Assembly: GCA_002104905.1 (NCBI GenBank)
Contig: MCFE01000203.1
Coordinates: forward strand, 1 to 64,000
DNA length: 64,000 nt
DNA from: Basidiobolus meristosporus CBS 931.73
Lineage: Eukaryota > Basidiobolomycota > Basidiobolomycetes > Basidiobolales > Basidiobolaceae
Reading direction: 5' to 3'
Position 1 is the first letter of the stretch. Each line of letters opens with the position of its first letter. Both the position numbers and the translations under genes were made by a program. Under the pieces are notes generated by a model. The model saw only the letters and a program-made list of their open reading frames with translations, had not been told where the DNA came from and searched no databases. Of this stretch, positions 32,185 through 44,791 are shown one piece after another.

Positions 32185-32895
32185 GGCAGAATGCTGGGGG
32201 GTGTTGCGAGTACGAAGAGTTTCGGCCGCCTGCACGAAAGCGGCCCGGAGAAACGACCCCTCATGCAGATAGGAGAGGATCCATTTCGTTAGGGACCTTG
32301 CTCAGTTGAATCGCTTCCTTGATTGTCACTTCCTTAGTTGCTGGCCGTTCGGATTCCCATCAGATTTTTTGGATACCGCGCGCACTGGTCGATAGGGAGG
32401 GGGGTGCATCCATCTCCGCCGATTGGTGTGGCCAGGAAGGCCCAAGTTGTATTTGTCCCATGAATTGCTGGTAAAAGAATGCTTAATAAACTTGACGAAT
32501 TCCCACATGATCATCCGGGTTAGTGCCCGTCCAAGGCGCTCTATATACTCTCTGGGTGCGGTCCCTTCCCCGGCTCGGTGCCGGTAATTTCCACCCGATT
32601 GGGAAATGGGGGCTCTTCCGTATGCAACCTATAACGTCAGGATATCGCATGTCGCTGAATAGCCAGCGTAGCCATGAAATGCCCACTGGAACATGTGAAT
32701 GTTGGAGGTGCCCGTGTACACCTCACCTTCTTTGTTCCCGATAACCTCGGCCCATATATTTCACAGATCCAATGCGGTCATTACAAGTGACAAGCTATCA
32801 AGAAGTTATCCGCCCACCAACGATCTCACCAACGATCCCTCCAACCCCTTATTTACAAAGAAATTGTTAGTGAGTGAATATAAGCACCTGTCAGG

Positions 32896-32934
<39 letters not shown>

Positions 32935-32950
32935 GTAATCCAACATTTGT
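32185..32950. other. Intergenic boundary region with TA microsatellite
   Basis: Last ordinary-composition DNA before the transposon block. Contains a (TA)n run at about 32900-32928. Open frames here have no domain. The CpG content drops sharply just right of this run. Confidence 0.6.
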
Positions 32951-33699
32951 ATTATCAGTATACTCTACTTTTTGATGTGATGCACTACTAGAAAATGAAT
33001 AGCCTACCTCAGACTTAGTTTACATGATCAGCCTATTGAATCAGTACACTAGTGATGGCTTCAAGGCTTTCTGAACCATATGACTGACCCATATATCTCT
33101 GAACATTGCTTTAAGGGTGCTTCTTTACCACAGTAAAACAGTTGCAACTAGTTTATCTAGCAAGCAACAATCTATATCTTCCTAAGTCAACACCTGGTTA
33201 GAAATCTAGGCTTATATTCCTGGGATATCTTACTAATAACAGGAGTCCCATCAGTTCCCACATTTTGGGAGCATTTCCAATAGACCCATACCTTGCATAC
33301 AGCTTCTTGCAATCTGTAGACAATGGAGCTCACAAGATTTACTCCAAAGTACCAGTGTTGCATTGTCATTAAAACAGAAGGTGAGTGAAATAAGATACTT
33401 CCTGCTCCTGGATTCAATTTGCTTCCATTTCTCCATTGCCACTTCTGGATGCTTATGTGTCTAGAGGCCACAACTTCAAGTATGTCCAGTCACTTCTCTT
33501 AAATGTGTTAAGCAACAACTTGAGTATTCTGAGTTTCAGCCCAAGATATGTTGTAGCTGAATGGCATACACCCACTATATGTTTCAAACACATTGGATGA
33601 ATCTTAAGGACCTAGAATGAAACCCAAAGTTATACTGACACAGAATTGAGAACCTGCAACTGAGCAGGAAAGATGCTAGCTAGACACTATACATAGACC
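32951..33699. other. CpG-poor unassigned sequence, probably decayed retroelement 3' end
   Basis: AT-rich with essentially no CpG. Lies directly downstream (minus-strand sense) of a Copia RNase H remnant, so it may contain its 3' UTR/LTR, but no terminal repeat pair could be found. Open frames are short and unrecognised. Confidence 0.3.
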
Positions 33700-34145
33700 A
33701 TTGGAGAGAACTTTACTTAACATCTAAAAAGGTGGTCCAATATTGGAGTGCTTTGTCCTAGTATGGAAAGTTGGATTTTTATCTTGTGTACATCAATAAT
33801 TATCATAAGATAATGTAGGGGGGAGGGTTTAGGCATGAGCATTAACTTCAAAGAGCTTTCTTGGCCCCATTGCTTCTTTTGTAGTCTCACAGGCTGTCAT
33901 GTACTCTACCTCTGTGGTGTAAAGAGCTATGGTCAGTTGCTTTCTTAAATTTCATGCAACTGCTCATTTGCAGTAAAGAAATGTGTATCCTGTAAGGGAT
34001 CTTCCAACTTCCAAGTATCAGAGCATACAAAGAGATTCTGCTCTGAATCCTTATAAGTGTTCTTTAAGAAGATATCAGCAGTTCCTTTAAGTATCAAAAA
34101 CTCTGTGTAACTGCTACAATATGATCAGATCCACAGTCTTAATTA
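33700..34145 (-). pseudogene. Copia-type RNase H remnant
   Basis: Minus-strand translation in broken frames gives segments recognisable as the C-terminal end of a Copia polyprotein. These are a QLHRVFDTLKGTADIFL-like segment, an EYMTACETTKEAMGPRKLF segment (equivalent to the conserved E-A-E-Y-x-A...E-A helix), and a D-N-x-x-x-x...NPTFHTRTKH segment. Several stops and frame changes interrupt it, so it is non-functional. No reverse transcriptase part is adjacent; the DNA to the right belongs to a DNA transposon. Confidence 0.6.
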
Positions 34146-35229
34146 TGCTGGCTGACAACACCCATTGAATGTGAGATATCTAGACATATATATAGTATGG
34201 TATGTTAGCAGCCAACACAAACAAGAATTAGAGAGCATGTCCAAGGTGGAATTGAATCCAGCAGGGAGAAGAGATATATAAGAATGACTAGCCACCCACT
34301 GGTGGATTCCATCTGGATCAGCCATCCGGATCTTGCAATGAGGCTGTCATATTGCCAGTAGATTGAAACTATTGACCATTTCACAATTGTTATGATGGTA
34401 TTTTGACAGTGTTTTGCAGTTTTTACTGCCAAATATAGTAATAAACCTGACAGTATTTCAATGGTATTGTGGCAGGACTTGCATGGCATTTTGATGATCT
34501 TAATGTGGTCTACATTTATTTGGGTGGACCTAACCAGTCAATGGATGCAATTAGCTGATATGGAGAAAAACTTAACAGTGTTTTTATGGCCTTGATGCAG
34601 ACCTTCTTTGGCATTATTGCATCTGTATGGCATTCTATAGGTGGTTCTGCAAAATGCTACTTTACCAATTTATCAAATGGTATTTCACTTTTCTACCTCC
34701 CCTTGCACCACTCATATATTCAACTGTAGCATCACCCTGCTTTATTTGCTTACCTACTACTACCATGGATATTTCACATATTGTATGAATCAAAAAAAAC
34801 AACAGCATTCTGCTTACTAGACTCTAGACTCATGCACACCTGCTACAATTAATACATTTCTATCACCTCAACTTTACAGCTTTTCAGTGTGATACTTGCA
34901 AATTTACCATATACCTTGTATTGCTGGCAACACACACATCTTGCAAACAAGTGGTGGGTTACCACCACTTCTGCCATGAAAACCTTTTGAGTATCTGTAA
35001 AATACTTTTTGGTGCTTAGCCAATCTGTTTCTTCTCCTACTGGATTCTAGTACCCCCTTTAGGAGCACTGTGGTTTTTGTTTGTGTGAGTTCTGTATTAA
35101 AAGGTGTAGATATTGGCTTGTGTCCAGGAGAAGCCTGGCATACTTTGGCAATGTTGTCCTAACAGACATTAGTTGCTTGCTGCATCTAACCCTACCTTGC
35201 ATTACTTAACTGATTACCATTACATTGGG

Positions 35230-35640
35230 GCTGCTTAGCTTTTTATGCCAAAGGTAAAGGTGTCTCTACATGCACATCTGTGACCAGTATTTTCCTACTC
35301 TTCCTGGCAGTCCTCCACATGCCAACTCATTACATCCATGACAGACTGAAAGTGGTACTGGTGATGAGATTGGGATATTATAGTACTTATAACTTGACTT
35401 GTCTTCCCATCTCCCAACTCATCTGCTCCATAGGAAACCACCAATGGGTGAAACAAGGTCCAATATGTGCTACATACCAAGTAAGATGGATACAGTATTG
35501 ACAGAAATCTATGCATCAAGATTTGTGCATATGCAGCAGGAATTTTAAAGGTTCTATCATAGGATCCTGATGGCTGATCCATATTTGATTCACTGACAGT
35601 ACCTATTAATTCTTGATAGGACTCCCATTACTGCCTATAC
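35230..35640 (-). pseudogene. Transposase C-terminal (DUF4218-like) remnant, copy 1
   Basis: DNA-level homologue of 40505-40895. In copy 1 the coding frame is disrupted, but segments corresponding to a His-leading helix, WTLFHPLVVSYGADELG and a KTSQVISTIISQSHHQY stretch can be read. Aligns base by base with the better-preserved copy 2. Confidence 0.45.
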
Positions 35641-36385
35641 ACTGTTGGTAGAAATTGCTTCAGAAGGTCACTTGGATAAATACATATCCAGCTCATCCAA
35701 TCCTTGCATTTGTATTGTTGCATGTGCATATAAGTATTGATTAATACTTGTGAGAAGTATTTTTGGCAGCAGATACTCTGTAATGTCTTGCAAGTGCTTA
35801 CATATTTATCTAATATCTCAGAGGGTCCATTCTGCTTGAAATGCCCTATGTGCAACTTGGTCATAGGTATAGGTATATTGTTGAAGAGTGAATGCATTAC
35901 TCCCAGCAGAGCTTTTGCTCCGTCACATCCACTCTGTCTCAAGTATCTCTGGTTCTTGATTAACTCTATATTTTGGTCAATGACCTATTGCTTGCTAGCT
36001 TTACTGCAGTTGGATGTTGACTTCTGTACATTCTCTCTGTGGGAGGATAATGCTGTCAGTATTGGCATATGAACAATAATAATGTGTGTTAGTTATGGAT
36101 TAAGGCCTCAGGATCTCCTATATTTGACAGTAAAAATATCCATTGTGCCCAGAGAAGCTGGCTTTCCTGTTGATGGCTGGGGTATCTTCAATATAAATAA
36201 AAATATGTGATTGACACAATGGTCATTTACCAATATGCTGCTGGATAGCATGCAAAAACCTTCCAGCAATCAATGTAGGTAGCTCTCCAGGTTGTATGGT
36301 GATATAGGCTCAGATATCAGTGGGACTACTATCACATTTTTGCTCTGATAACATGGGATTGGCAGCAGATTCAGGTTGATGAGAA

Positions 36386-36742
36386 TCAGCAGCCTGCAGG
36401 ATTTGCTGGAAGAATACTGGTCAATAAGAATCCTTCAAGTAACAAGGCAAATGCATAGTCATATATACCATCAAAGTAGCCATTGCTTCTTAGTTGTTTG
36501 TAATGTTTGCCATCATATATATTAGAAATGTTTGTAATTGATTGATACTGAGTGCAGTACTTTGTAGCTATGCAATATTTGTTGGGTTGCATGAGCTTCT
36601 TCAGACAAGGTATCACTGGAATATATCCAGAGTGTGAACTATGTTTTCCTTCTGCAATGGTGGATTCCTGGCAAGTTGGACACCTTGCAATGGTGGCATT
36701 TTCTGATGCAAATGCCATGCAACTGTTGACACATGCTGGCAT
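36386..36742 (-). pseudogene. TNP2-like transposase N-terminal region fragment
   Basis: 118-codon open frame. C-x3-C near the start, then RCPTCQES (zinc-binding C-x2-C), YIPVIPCLKKLMQPNKY, and IYDGKHYKQLRSNGYFDG...YDYAFALLLEGF. This order (cysteine pairs, a P-x-I-P-x-L-K helix, D-G-x-x-Y-x-x-L, then D-x-A-x-x-L-x-x-D/E-G-F) matches the conserved core of fungal TNP2/Plavaka-type transposases. The acidic residue before the final GF is Glu here, and flanking frames are broken. Confidence 0.55.
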
Positions 36743-37499
36743 CAGGATAGTGTCTGGATCATATGTTGCCAGTTACATAATAGATGTTTGTTTCTATCAT
36801 GTACATGGCTAGTTGCATCCTGGAACAATTTTGATATGAAGTTGCAGTAAATCCCCAGAGCCCCCATCATGAATATTAGTTGGTATACACCACTTCTCTA
36901 GCCACAACATCTCATTATTCACCAGTAGATGGATTACTGAAGATAGCCTCACAGTCCATCAATGGGCCTTCTTCCACACAGCTATCACTGTATGGGCCAT
37001 ATTTAGAAGGCTGAGATGAACAAAATGTACTATATTGAGGAGAGGTAGGCTCACAATCCAACAGTAGCTCTCTCCAGAGCTATAACTCTACTGGCCATAT
37101 CCTGAAGGTGGAGCTGAGCCAATAAGCATCACAAACTCACATATCTCAGTTTGCACATGGTGACAAGTGTGGCTGGGTGCTGTTATAGAAGTATCAAGTG
37201 GCCAGCAAGATGATATTGCTACAGTAGGGCCTGATAAATGCTCAGATATGACTTGTGTTGCAAACACTGCCATGGTCCTGCAATTACATCTTATGTTGTG
37301 TGTGTACTTCATGGCTGAGAGGCTGATTATATTAGCAAAATGGTCTTTTTTTCTTCTCTTATGGTGTTGAGTCAATGTAGTTGTGACCATGGGGCAAACA
37401 GCTTGACACCCAATAATATAGCACTACTATACCACTCTTTTATCAATACACATGTGAATTTTAGAAGTCTTGTGTTTAATACATTACACCTACATGAAT

Positions 37500-38520
37500 G
37501 TAAGATTCAGAGATGACCTGTCATAGTGCAAATTACAAATAAAGTAATGGCACCACATATGCATATATATATGTAACAATATTTCTCCTTTAACATAAAT
37601 ATGCCATCAGAATTAAACCAAAGTTTTCTGGTTTGCAACCAACCCTCACTGTAGACAGCACCAGCAGAAGTGTTGGAAAAAAGCTTACTTTGACATTGAA
37701 TGCAACACATGGAGCTACATTCACAATTGATCATGTTGACAGTGCACCCACTGAAGATAATAAAGCTGACTCCTCAGGCCCCCAGTTGGGTAGGCTAATG
37801 AATATCTCTGCAGATCTGTAAGCTGCTTGTGCCACTCAGGCAGATGGGAATATTACCAATGCAATGTCTCTGGTGGAAGACCAGCAAATGACTGTCAAAA
37901 CATCATGACTACTGGTACTAGCATGTATACAACTAGCTCATATTAAAGCATTGATGAAGCACTTAGGTGCAGCTGCTAAGAGGATAGAGACAATGGCCCA
38001 GAGAAATCAGGAAATAGGCCAGAGACAGAATGTGCAGATACTTAGTGCAATCAGTTTCAAGATAGAGAACTTGTTATTTCTGCTGCAAAGTAATGATCCA
38101 GTAGCTCAATGGTATAGAAATGAATTGATCCAACTTGTAATACAACAGCAGAGAAACCCCACACCATCTTTGTAGCATTACAACAGTCCCAATAATAAAG
38201 CCTAAAGAAAAACCAGTCACAGCAAGAGTGTGAGAGACTGAGGATTCAAACAAGCTTATAGAAATTGGGCCAGCATTTGTAGGCTAAGAAAATACATCAG
38301 CAATAGCAGAAACTACCAAAGGCAGAAGAGAAATGGTGCCACAGCTAAAAACAAGTGGCATCCTCAAAAGCCTGCCCCAAGCAGGGCTGAGAGCTCAAAA
38401 CAAGTGGTAAAGAAGCATCCAGTAGCAAGAAGAGTGCCAGTGAGGGACAAGCAGGCAAGCACAGATGTACTATTGCTGCATTTATCAAGGAGGAATTGTA
38501 GGACTATACACAAACCATTT
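37500..38520 (+). pseudogene. Second-ORF remnant of the TNP2-type transposon, copy 1
   Basis: Broken plus-strand frames (for example 37633-37821 and 37951-38175) encode a Ser/Thr-rich start and a helical QRNQEIGQRQN region. Homologous at DNA and protein level to 41140-41940, 46312-47500 and, inverted, 48091-48450. Function unknown; probably an accessory protein of the element. Confidence 0.45.
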
Positions 38521-40504
38521 GGAGAAATAATTTGGTCCCACAGTTGGATTCTATACAGATGAGCCATCATGATCCCTCAATGAGTCTGTCAAAATGCCAA
38601 CAACTTGGAACTATTGACCCTTTGCACAATCTTGTGACAGGATTGTAATGGCATTTTGCTGATTTTACTGCTAAATAAGTACAAAATTTGTCAACAATTT
38701 AGTGGTCTTTTGACAAGAGCTGCATGGCATCCAAACAGTCTTAATGTGCTCTACATCTATTTGGGTGGACCTGGCTGGCCAATACATCCAATTGTCTTAT
38801 ATGGTAAGCAACTTGACAGTGCTCTGCCGGCCTCATTGCTCACCCCTGCTGGCATTATATAGGCAGTATGGTGGCCTACAGCTAGTTTGGCTTAATGTTA
38901 TTGTACCAATTGACCAAGTAGTATTTTCTTTTTCTAACACCCCTTGCACCACTCATATATTCCACTGTAGAATTGCCCCTCTTTATTTGTTTACCCACTA
39001 CTACTATGGGTATTCCACAAATAGTTCTAATAAAAAACTATGACCTCCTGCATACTTACCTCTACATATGCACACACCCACTGACATATGTGCTCATTCC
39101 CATATTTTATACTTCCCTATTTTTCTGCTACCCTTATTTTAGTTTTATCCTATTTGTCTTACTTGATCAGTAATATCCCATAAGCTGGCTAACTATCATA
39201 TCTGCTTACCTGATTGAATAAGTTATCCCTCACTTTATGTAAGATTACTTGATGTAAGTGCTTCTATATTAGGCAGGTACCAGCACCAGTACCCATGATA
39301 CACAACAAGACTGTGTCACCATTCCTGCCATTTTCAAACCATATATGGTATCCCTAGGTTACAGAGGTTTCATATTACTGATTCCTGATTGATTGGGTGT
39401 GCGGTGCATCTTAGAACTTTCTGGCATCTACTTAGAGCATTTATAGCTCATTGTGATGTCATTAAAATATCTATTTGACCTCCAGACCCTTCTGGAATGC
39501 CATGATTCATAATCACTTTGCCAGTGAGAAAGTTATACAAGGGAAGCAATCCCTCAACAATAAATCATCATCCCTTTTATCAGTATACCACCTTATAGAT
39601 TAGTGTGATCACTGCTATCTGCTGCTACCTCAAATTCCAATCCTAGAACACAGGACACTGCCAGGAAACTATAATGACAGCCAACTAAACTTGGAGGCAC
39701 TACTTGTGAGAAATACTCTGAATAGGTATCTTTTATAATATTTGATTCTTTCCCAAGTTTATTCTTGCTCAGACAAAGATACTCTCTGTCTTTGTAACTA
39801 TTGACCACAGCTGGATTCTTATCAAGTTCCTGCTGGTGGAGTTTACAGTTGTTTTGGCTTTGGATGCTCTAGAACATTGTCATCTCAAAGGATGCTGCAC
39901 CCAGCAAATACTTTTGTTAAGACACCACTAAGTTGGGGATGGTAGCTGAATAGTTTTCCCTTGACAAGCTTGTGGATTTATTCCCCTTTGCATTAGAATA
40001 ATGACAAAACCCAGGTATTCCTAGAAAGCTTTGCCAGAGGTTATTGCAACCTGTGAGCACCCCACACATAAGACACTTGTGAAGTGTTGGATGTATCACT
40101 CCCTTGGACTTATACACCACCACACTGCTGCAATTGATGCACTTCAATCACTGCAACTTTACAGCTTTTTAGTGCAAAACTTGCATAGCTGCCATATACC
40201 TTGTGTTGCAGTTAACTTATGGATCTTGCAAGCATATCCCTGGTTGCCACCACCTTTGCAATGAATATCACCAGACAATCTGCAAAGAACTTCCTATTAT
40301 TAAACCAATATATTCCTTCACCCTGCTGGAATGTAGTCCCCATTATAGGCATGCTCTACCTCTTGTTTGTATAAAATCTATATTGAATGGTGTAGAAGCT
40401 GGTTTATGACCAAGAGAAGCCTGGCATACTTTGGTAAAGATATCCTAATAAAAATTAGTTGCTTGTTGCACCCAACCCAACTTTGCATTATGTAAATGAT
40501 CACC

Positions 40505-40895
40505 CAGGCATTGGGGCTGCTTAGCTTCTTAATGCCAAAGGCATAGATGTCTCCATGTGCATATCAGTCCTAAGTATTCTCCAACTCTTCCTGTCTGTCC
40601 TCCATGTGCCAACTCATCACGTCCAAGATGGACTTGAAGGTAAAATTCTTGATGAGATTTGGATATGGTAGTACCTGCAACTTGACTTGTCTTCCTATCT
40701 CCCCACATATCTGCCCCATAGGAAACTCCCATAAGGTGAAGCAAGGTCCAATATTCTCCACACACCAAGCAATATGGAGTAGGGAATGGATACAGTAGTG
40801 GCAGAGATGCAGGCATTCAGCTTTATGTTTGTAGTATAGCCACTCAAATCCCGTCACAAACTCCTTGGGCAATAGCTGTAAATGTGACAAGTTGG
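40505..40895 (-). pseudogene. Transposase C-terminal (DUF4218-like) remnant, copy 2
   Basis: The 106-codon frame at 40890-40570 reads HSLLHIAWCVENIGPCFTLW, then EFPMGQICGEIGRQVK and a VLPYPNLIKN segment. This has the H-x-x-L-H-I...I-x-x-x-G-P...W-x-F-P-M-E-x-x-C-G pattern of the DUF4218 region of TNP2-type transposases. It is the main evidence for the family call. Upstream coding sequence is deleted. Confidence 0.6.
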
Positions 40896-41139
40896 CTGTG
40901 GCAATCTGCTTCTAGATATATTTTATGATCCTTATAATATCTCTTATGCTATCTGCATGCTTCATGGCTGAGTGGCTTGTTACAATAGCCACATGATCAT
41001 TTTTCTCTTCTGTAATGGCATTGAATCAAAGCAGTATTCTCCATGGGGTACACAGTTTGACACTCACAACAGAACACTATTATATCACTCTTTGTCAGCA
41101 CTCATGTGAGCTTTAGACAGTCTTATACCTGAGACATTG

Positions 41140-41940
41140 CACCTACATGAATATAAGATTCAAAAATGTCACACCCTAGTAAGCATTTTAAGTAAAGTTG
41201 TGGCACCACATACACACATATATATAACACTATTTCCCCTTTGGCTTGACTTACTTCCATATATATACACCAAAAATAATGCAAAGTTGTCTGATTCCCA
41301 ACCAAACCCACTGTTACCAGTGGCAGAAGAACAGTTGGACAACAGCTTGTTTTGACACTCAGTGCAACAAGCAGGGATACATTCAAAAAAGACCATGTTG
41401 ACAGTGTGCCCCCCTGAGGGTATTAATGAGAACTCCTCAGTCTCCCAGTCAAGTAGGCCAATTAGATTCTCTGGAGAGCTGCAAGCTGACCAGGATGCTC
41501 AGGCAGATGAGAATGTAGCAAATGCAGTACTCTTGGTGGAAGACCAGCAAGTGACCATCATAACATCACTGCAACCTGTATTAGCAAGTATGCTGTCAGC
41601 TTATACCAAAGCATTAGCAAAGCAACTAGGTGCAGTGGCTCACAGGATGGATGCAATGGCCAAGAGGAGTCAGGAAATAGTCCAGAAACAGGATGAGCAG
41701 ATAATACATGTGGAGTAATCAACATCCAAGGTAGAGATTCCAGTATCTGTGCTGCAAAGAAGGAATTAAGTAGTACAATGTCACATCTAAGTATTCGGCC
41801 ATTTCCTAAAGTAACAGCAGAGGAACACATTACAGCCTTTGAAGCACAACAGCAGTTCTCAAAGATAAAGCTCTCAGAAGAACCTATGACAGTATGGGAG
41901 GGAAACACTATGGTGCTTGTGCCCAAGCCTAGAAATTAAA
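41140..41940 (+). pseudogene. Second-ORF remnant of the TNP2-type transposon, copy 2
   Basis: Best-preserved stretch is 41362-41718 (118 codons), with a Ser/Pro-rich start and a helical KALAKQLGAVAHRMDAMAKR segment. Homologous to 37500-38175. Interrupted downstream by the gag-only retrotransposon. Confidence 0.45.
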
Positions 41941-41978
41941 CAACATAAAGATCTGTGAAGCCATTAGACTTGTTCTGT

Positions 41979-42782
41979 TGTGGTGGTGTAGAGGTACTCC
42001 TGGGAGAAGCTACACAACTCAAGGTTTGTGAGGTGTCTGATGGGTGCAATAACCTCTGTGTCTAAACTGCTGGTGTCTTTGTCAATATGTCACTATGGTA
42101 AAAGCTCCTGCTTCTCTAGCTTCCTAGGTGCTCCAAGTGTCTCCAAAGGCCTCTGTGTGTCTTGTGCACTACCTTGAAAAGCTCCTTGATGGCAGGTCTG
42201 AGATGTACTGTGGAAGGCAGGTGCAGTGATCAACTGCTAATCAATAAGGTAGAAGTGTTACTGATAGAAGGGATGATTTATTGATGAGGGATTGCTTTCC
42301 CTTAAATACTTTTCCTGATTGCCAAGTGATTACTAATGACAAGGTTCTAGAAGATTCTAGGTATCAGTGGAATTCTTGATGACATCACTATGAGCTAAAA
42401 ATATGCCAAGAATGTCCTGGAAGGTTCTAAAAGGCACAGCACTCTCAACCAATCAGGAATCAGTAGTCTGAAACCTGTGCAACATAGAAATACCATATAT
42501 GGTATTGAAATGGTAGAGATGGTAACACAGACCTAGGTCATGTGTCACGGGTACTGACGCGGGTACTTGCCTTATATAGATACATCTACTGATCACAAAG
42601 CTGAATAACATCTGGGATAACTAATGCTAATAACTAATCAGGGTAAACATCATATGGGGAAAATACTGATAATATGGGCAAAAGAAGAATGGGATAATAC
42701 TGATAAGATAAAATATGGATAAGTATATCATAATGACTATATGAATAAACTTGTCTGTGGGAGGTATGTTTACCCTACCACA
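41979..42782 (-). repeat. 3' LTR of gag-only retrotransposon
   Basis: 804 bp, same length and apparently same sequence as 44792-45595. In element sense this is the downstream LTR. Confidence 0.92.
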
Positions 42783-42800
42783 TCCACCCCCCACTTGAGC
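42783..42800 (-). other. Polypurine tract of gag-only retrotransposon
   Basis: On the minus strand a purine-rich GTGGGGGGTGGA stretch directly precedes the 3' LTR, the expected place and composition for the plus-strand primer. Confidence 0.6.
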
Positions 42801-42860
42801 TAAAAAGTTTCAGGGAACTTTTTAGCTAACCACTGTAAGTTTGGAGAACAAAGTGCTTTC

Positions 42861-44717
42861 TCAGTCTTCCTCAATGAAGCCACCTGTCCTTTCTTGAGAT
42901 AGAAATCTACATGATGTCATTGATCGGATATTGTTTGAGTCCACACCACAGAAGGTTGCTATTAGTCCCGGGCTCTCTGAATATATAGTATACCATGCTG
43001 AACCATCTGGGTAGTTCACTGCAGTTGCTCTTGCTTTTACCTCCCATGGTCTTCCAAGAAGTAATTCAAAGTTAGCCTTTGCACAAATGAATACTGGGAT
43101 CTCATGGGGTATTCCTTCAATGATGAGAGGGAAGCTGTGAATAATTCCTAAAAGCTTTGATTGCCCTGAGTTGGCATCCTTCATGCTCCAATTGATATTG
43201 GTGTCTATGGGCAATAGGTCTTTGCATGGTAGTTGTTTCCAAGCCTCCAAAGGCATCACACATATCTCAGATCCACTGTCTATATGACATAGGATTTCTT
43301 GATTATGCACAGTTCCTGTAGTTGTTGCAGTTGCCACTGAGTAGTAGTGTTTCTGGCTTTGATGCAGCTTACTGATATCTTGGCTTCCTTGAACTGTCCT
43401 GACCTGGTTGCCTTGAGTTGCTTCAATTGGATGCTTTCTTATTCTGATATGCTCATCCAGGGTCTTTCTTACAGATGGTGATACACTGAGTAGCTCTCCA
43501 ACCTTGATTGATATGTTGCTTCCTAGTATATGACTTGTCAGAGCCTCTGGGGTACCATTTTGCTTGACTCTAGGCTGCATGTGGTAGTTGTTGGCCTTGG
43601 CAGACTCTTGTAAAATTAATGGGGGTGATGCTTTCTTCTCAATCACAACTTCTGGCTCACATCTTGGTACTTTTGTTGCTGGGCCTGGATTAGCCATTTT
43701 TTCAGGATGGTGTCTCTTTGAAGCATAAATTGAAGCTATATGATCTTGGGCCTCTCTGGGGTCCTCATAGTCAAAGTTCAGAACTTCAGCTGGATCAAAG
43801 TAGTCAGGATCTTCTTCTTCATGGAGGTGAACCTTTCTTGTATGAGAGGTGACTTGCTTGTAGTGAACTCTCATTCCTCCTTGTCCAAATGCTGTGGATA
43901 ATTTGTCACCATGCTTACTGACTATGTATCCCTGAGGATTATATAGGACATCACCTGTGGATAGTAATGACTGAAGCTCTTGGCAATTTCTTTTGGAATG
44001 GTTGGCAGAGTCACACCACATGCATGTATATTTGACTTCTTTCTCTACTGGCTTCTGACCATATGCTTTGCTGGCAAGTAGCAAAGAGAGTTTCTCTAGT
44101 TGCTGTGTCAGCTCCTGAATTTGAGTGCTTTGATTGCTGGGATTAAGTATGTCTTGGCTATCTTGGTTTTGTTCTGGGCTTGAAAGAAGCTTTCTGATTG
44201 GTGAGGTTTCTTCAGGGACAAGTAGAATCTGCTTAGCTAACTGAAATGCAGGCAGTGAACTCATAGCTTTCACAGTAGGATTGTTTTCAATCCTTCTCAC
44301 CAGGCCTTCTGGTAGTGCTCTGAGCAGATAGGCAGATAAAGTCAGATCAGTGATAATGCCTTGGGCTTTCAGTGACTCTCCAATTTGCTCAAGGCCACTC
44401 AAGTATTCTTTCAATGGTAGCAGCTTAAACTTGCTATAAGCAAAGTTCTCCAAGTCTTTAAGTGTGTAGTCAACTTGTCTCTCTCCATATTCATCAATCA
44501 AGTAGCTCTTCAAGAGGGTCCAATTTGTCAGCAGATCATTTCTTTCATATAAAGAGAGCATGATCTCATCAGTGCTGTAGGGGGGCATCTCTTCAGCCAT
44601 AATGGCCTCAGGTATTTTGTGGGCTCTGCAGAAAAGCTCCCACCTCTTGATGAAAGCTTTAACTTTGGTTCCATCAAAGAAAGGAGTTCCTTGCATTCCT
44701 GGTAAAGGTAGATCCAT
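42861..44717 (-). CDS. Retrotransposon gag-aspartic protease polyprotein
   Basis: Intact 618-residue ORF between two identical LTRs. Residues 1-170 form a helical retrotransposon capsid-like region (FFDGTKVKAFIKRWELFC, then a YGERQVDYTLKDLENFAY segment). A zinc knuckle C-x2-C-x4-H-x4-C lies at 232-245, followed by a charged linker. A retropepsin-like protease has its active-site Asp480-Ser-Gly in CHIDSGSEICVMP and ends its fold near ELLLGRPW (551-558). The ORF stops 78 bp before the 3' LTR with no room for pol. It can be expected to form particles and process itself; copying requires another element's reverse transcriptase and integrase. It shares no obvious close identity with the three Gypsy copies to the right. 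Confidence 0.88.
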   Translation of the reverse strand: MDLPLPGMQGTPFFDGTKVKAFIKRWELFCRAHKIPEAIMAEEMPPYSTDEIMLSLYERNDLLTNWTLLKSYLIDEYGERQVDYTLKDLENFAYSKFKLLPLKEYLSGLEQIGESLKAQGIITDLTLSAYLLRALPEGLVRRIENNPTVKAMSSLPAFQLAKQILLVPEETSPIRKLLSSPEQNQDSQDILNPSNQSTQIQELTQQLEKLSLLLASKAYGQKPVEKEVKYTCMWCDSANHSKRNCQELQSLLSTGDVLYNPQGYIVSKHGDKLSTAFGQGGMRVHYKQVTSHTRKVHLHEEEDPDYFDPAEVLNFDYEDPREAQDHIASIYASKRHHPEKMANPGPATKVPRCEPEVVIEKKASPPLILQESAKANNYHMQPRVKQNGTPEALTSHILGSNISIKVGELLSVSPSVRKTLDEHIRIRKHPIEATQGNQVRTVQGSQDISKLHQSQKHYYSVATATTTGTVHNQEILCHIDSGSEICVMPLEAWKQLPCKDLLPIDTNINWSMKDANSGQSKLLGIIHSFPLIIEGIPHEIPVFICAKANFELLLGRPWEVKARATAVNYPDGSAWYTIYSESPGLIATFCGVDSNNIRSMTSCRFLSQERTGGFIEED

Positions 44718-44770
44718 GGTCTTGATAATTTGTTCTTTCTTAAGTCTTCTAGGGGCAGTTCAGTCAAACC

Positions 44771-44787
44771 CCCCACGTTGGGTGCCA
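44771..44787 (-). other. Primer binding site (tRNA-Lys-type)
   Basis: Minus strand TGGCACCCAACGTGGGG begins four bases inside the 5' LTR boundary. It differs at one position (A for G, a CpG-type change) from the well-known TGGCGCCCAACGTGGGG site complementary to tRNA-Lys1,2 in retroviruses. The host tRNA itself was not seen in this window. Confidence 0.65.
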
Positions 44788-44791
44788 AATA

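Larger units (their letters stand above)
34290..38530 (-). mobile_element. Decayed TNP2-type (CACTA/Plavaka-like) DNA transposon, copy 1
   Basis: A 4.2-kb block whose two ends are repeated, at roughly 75-80% identity by eye, in the block immediately to the right. The minus strand encodes, in order, a zinc-knuckle-like N-terminal transposase segment (36742-36386) and a C-terminal DUF4218-like segment (35640-35230), both broken. The plus strand at 37500-38520 carries remains of a second coiled-coil-type ORF seen again in other copies. The left end begins near CCCACTGGTGG, suggestive of a CACTA-type terminus but not proven. CpG is almost absent. Confidence 0.5.
38535..41978 (-). mobile_element. 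Decayed TNP2-type DNA transposon, copy 2, internally deleted
   Basis: Starts at CCCACAGTTGG, matching the left end of copy 1, and cuts copy 1 inside its second-ORF region. Relative to copy 1 it lacks about 1.3 kb (the N-terminal transposase part). Its plus-strand second ORF (41140-41978) probably continues beyond the retrotransposon and foldback insertions at 46312. Confidence 0.45.
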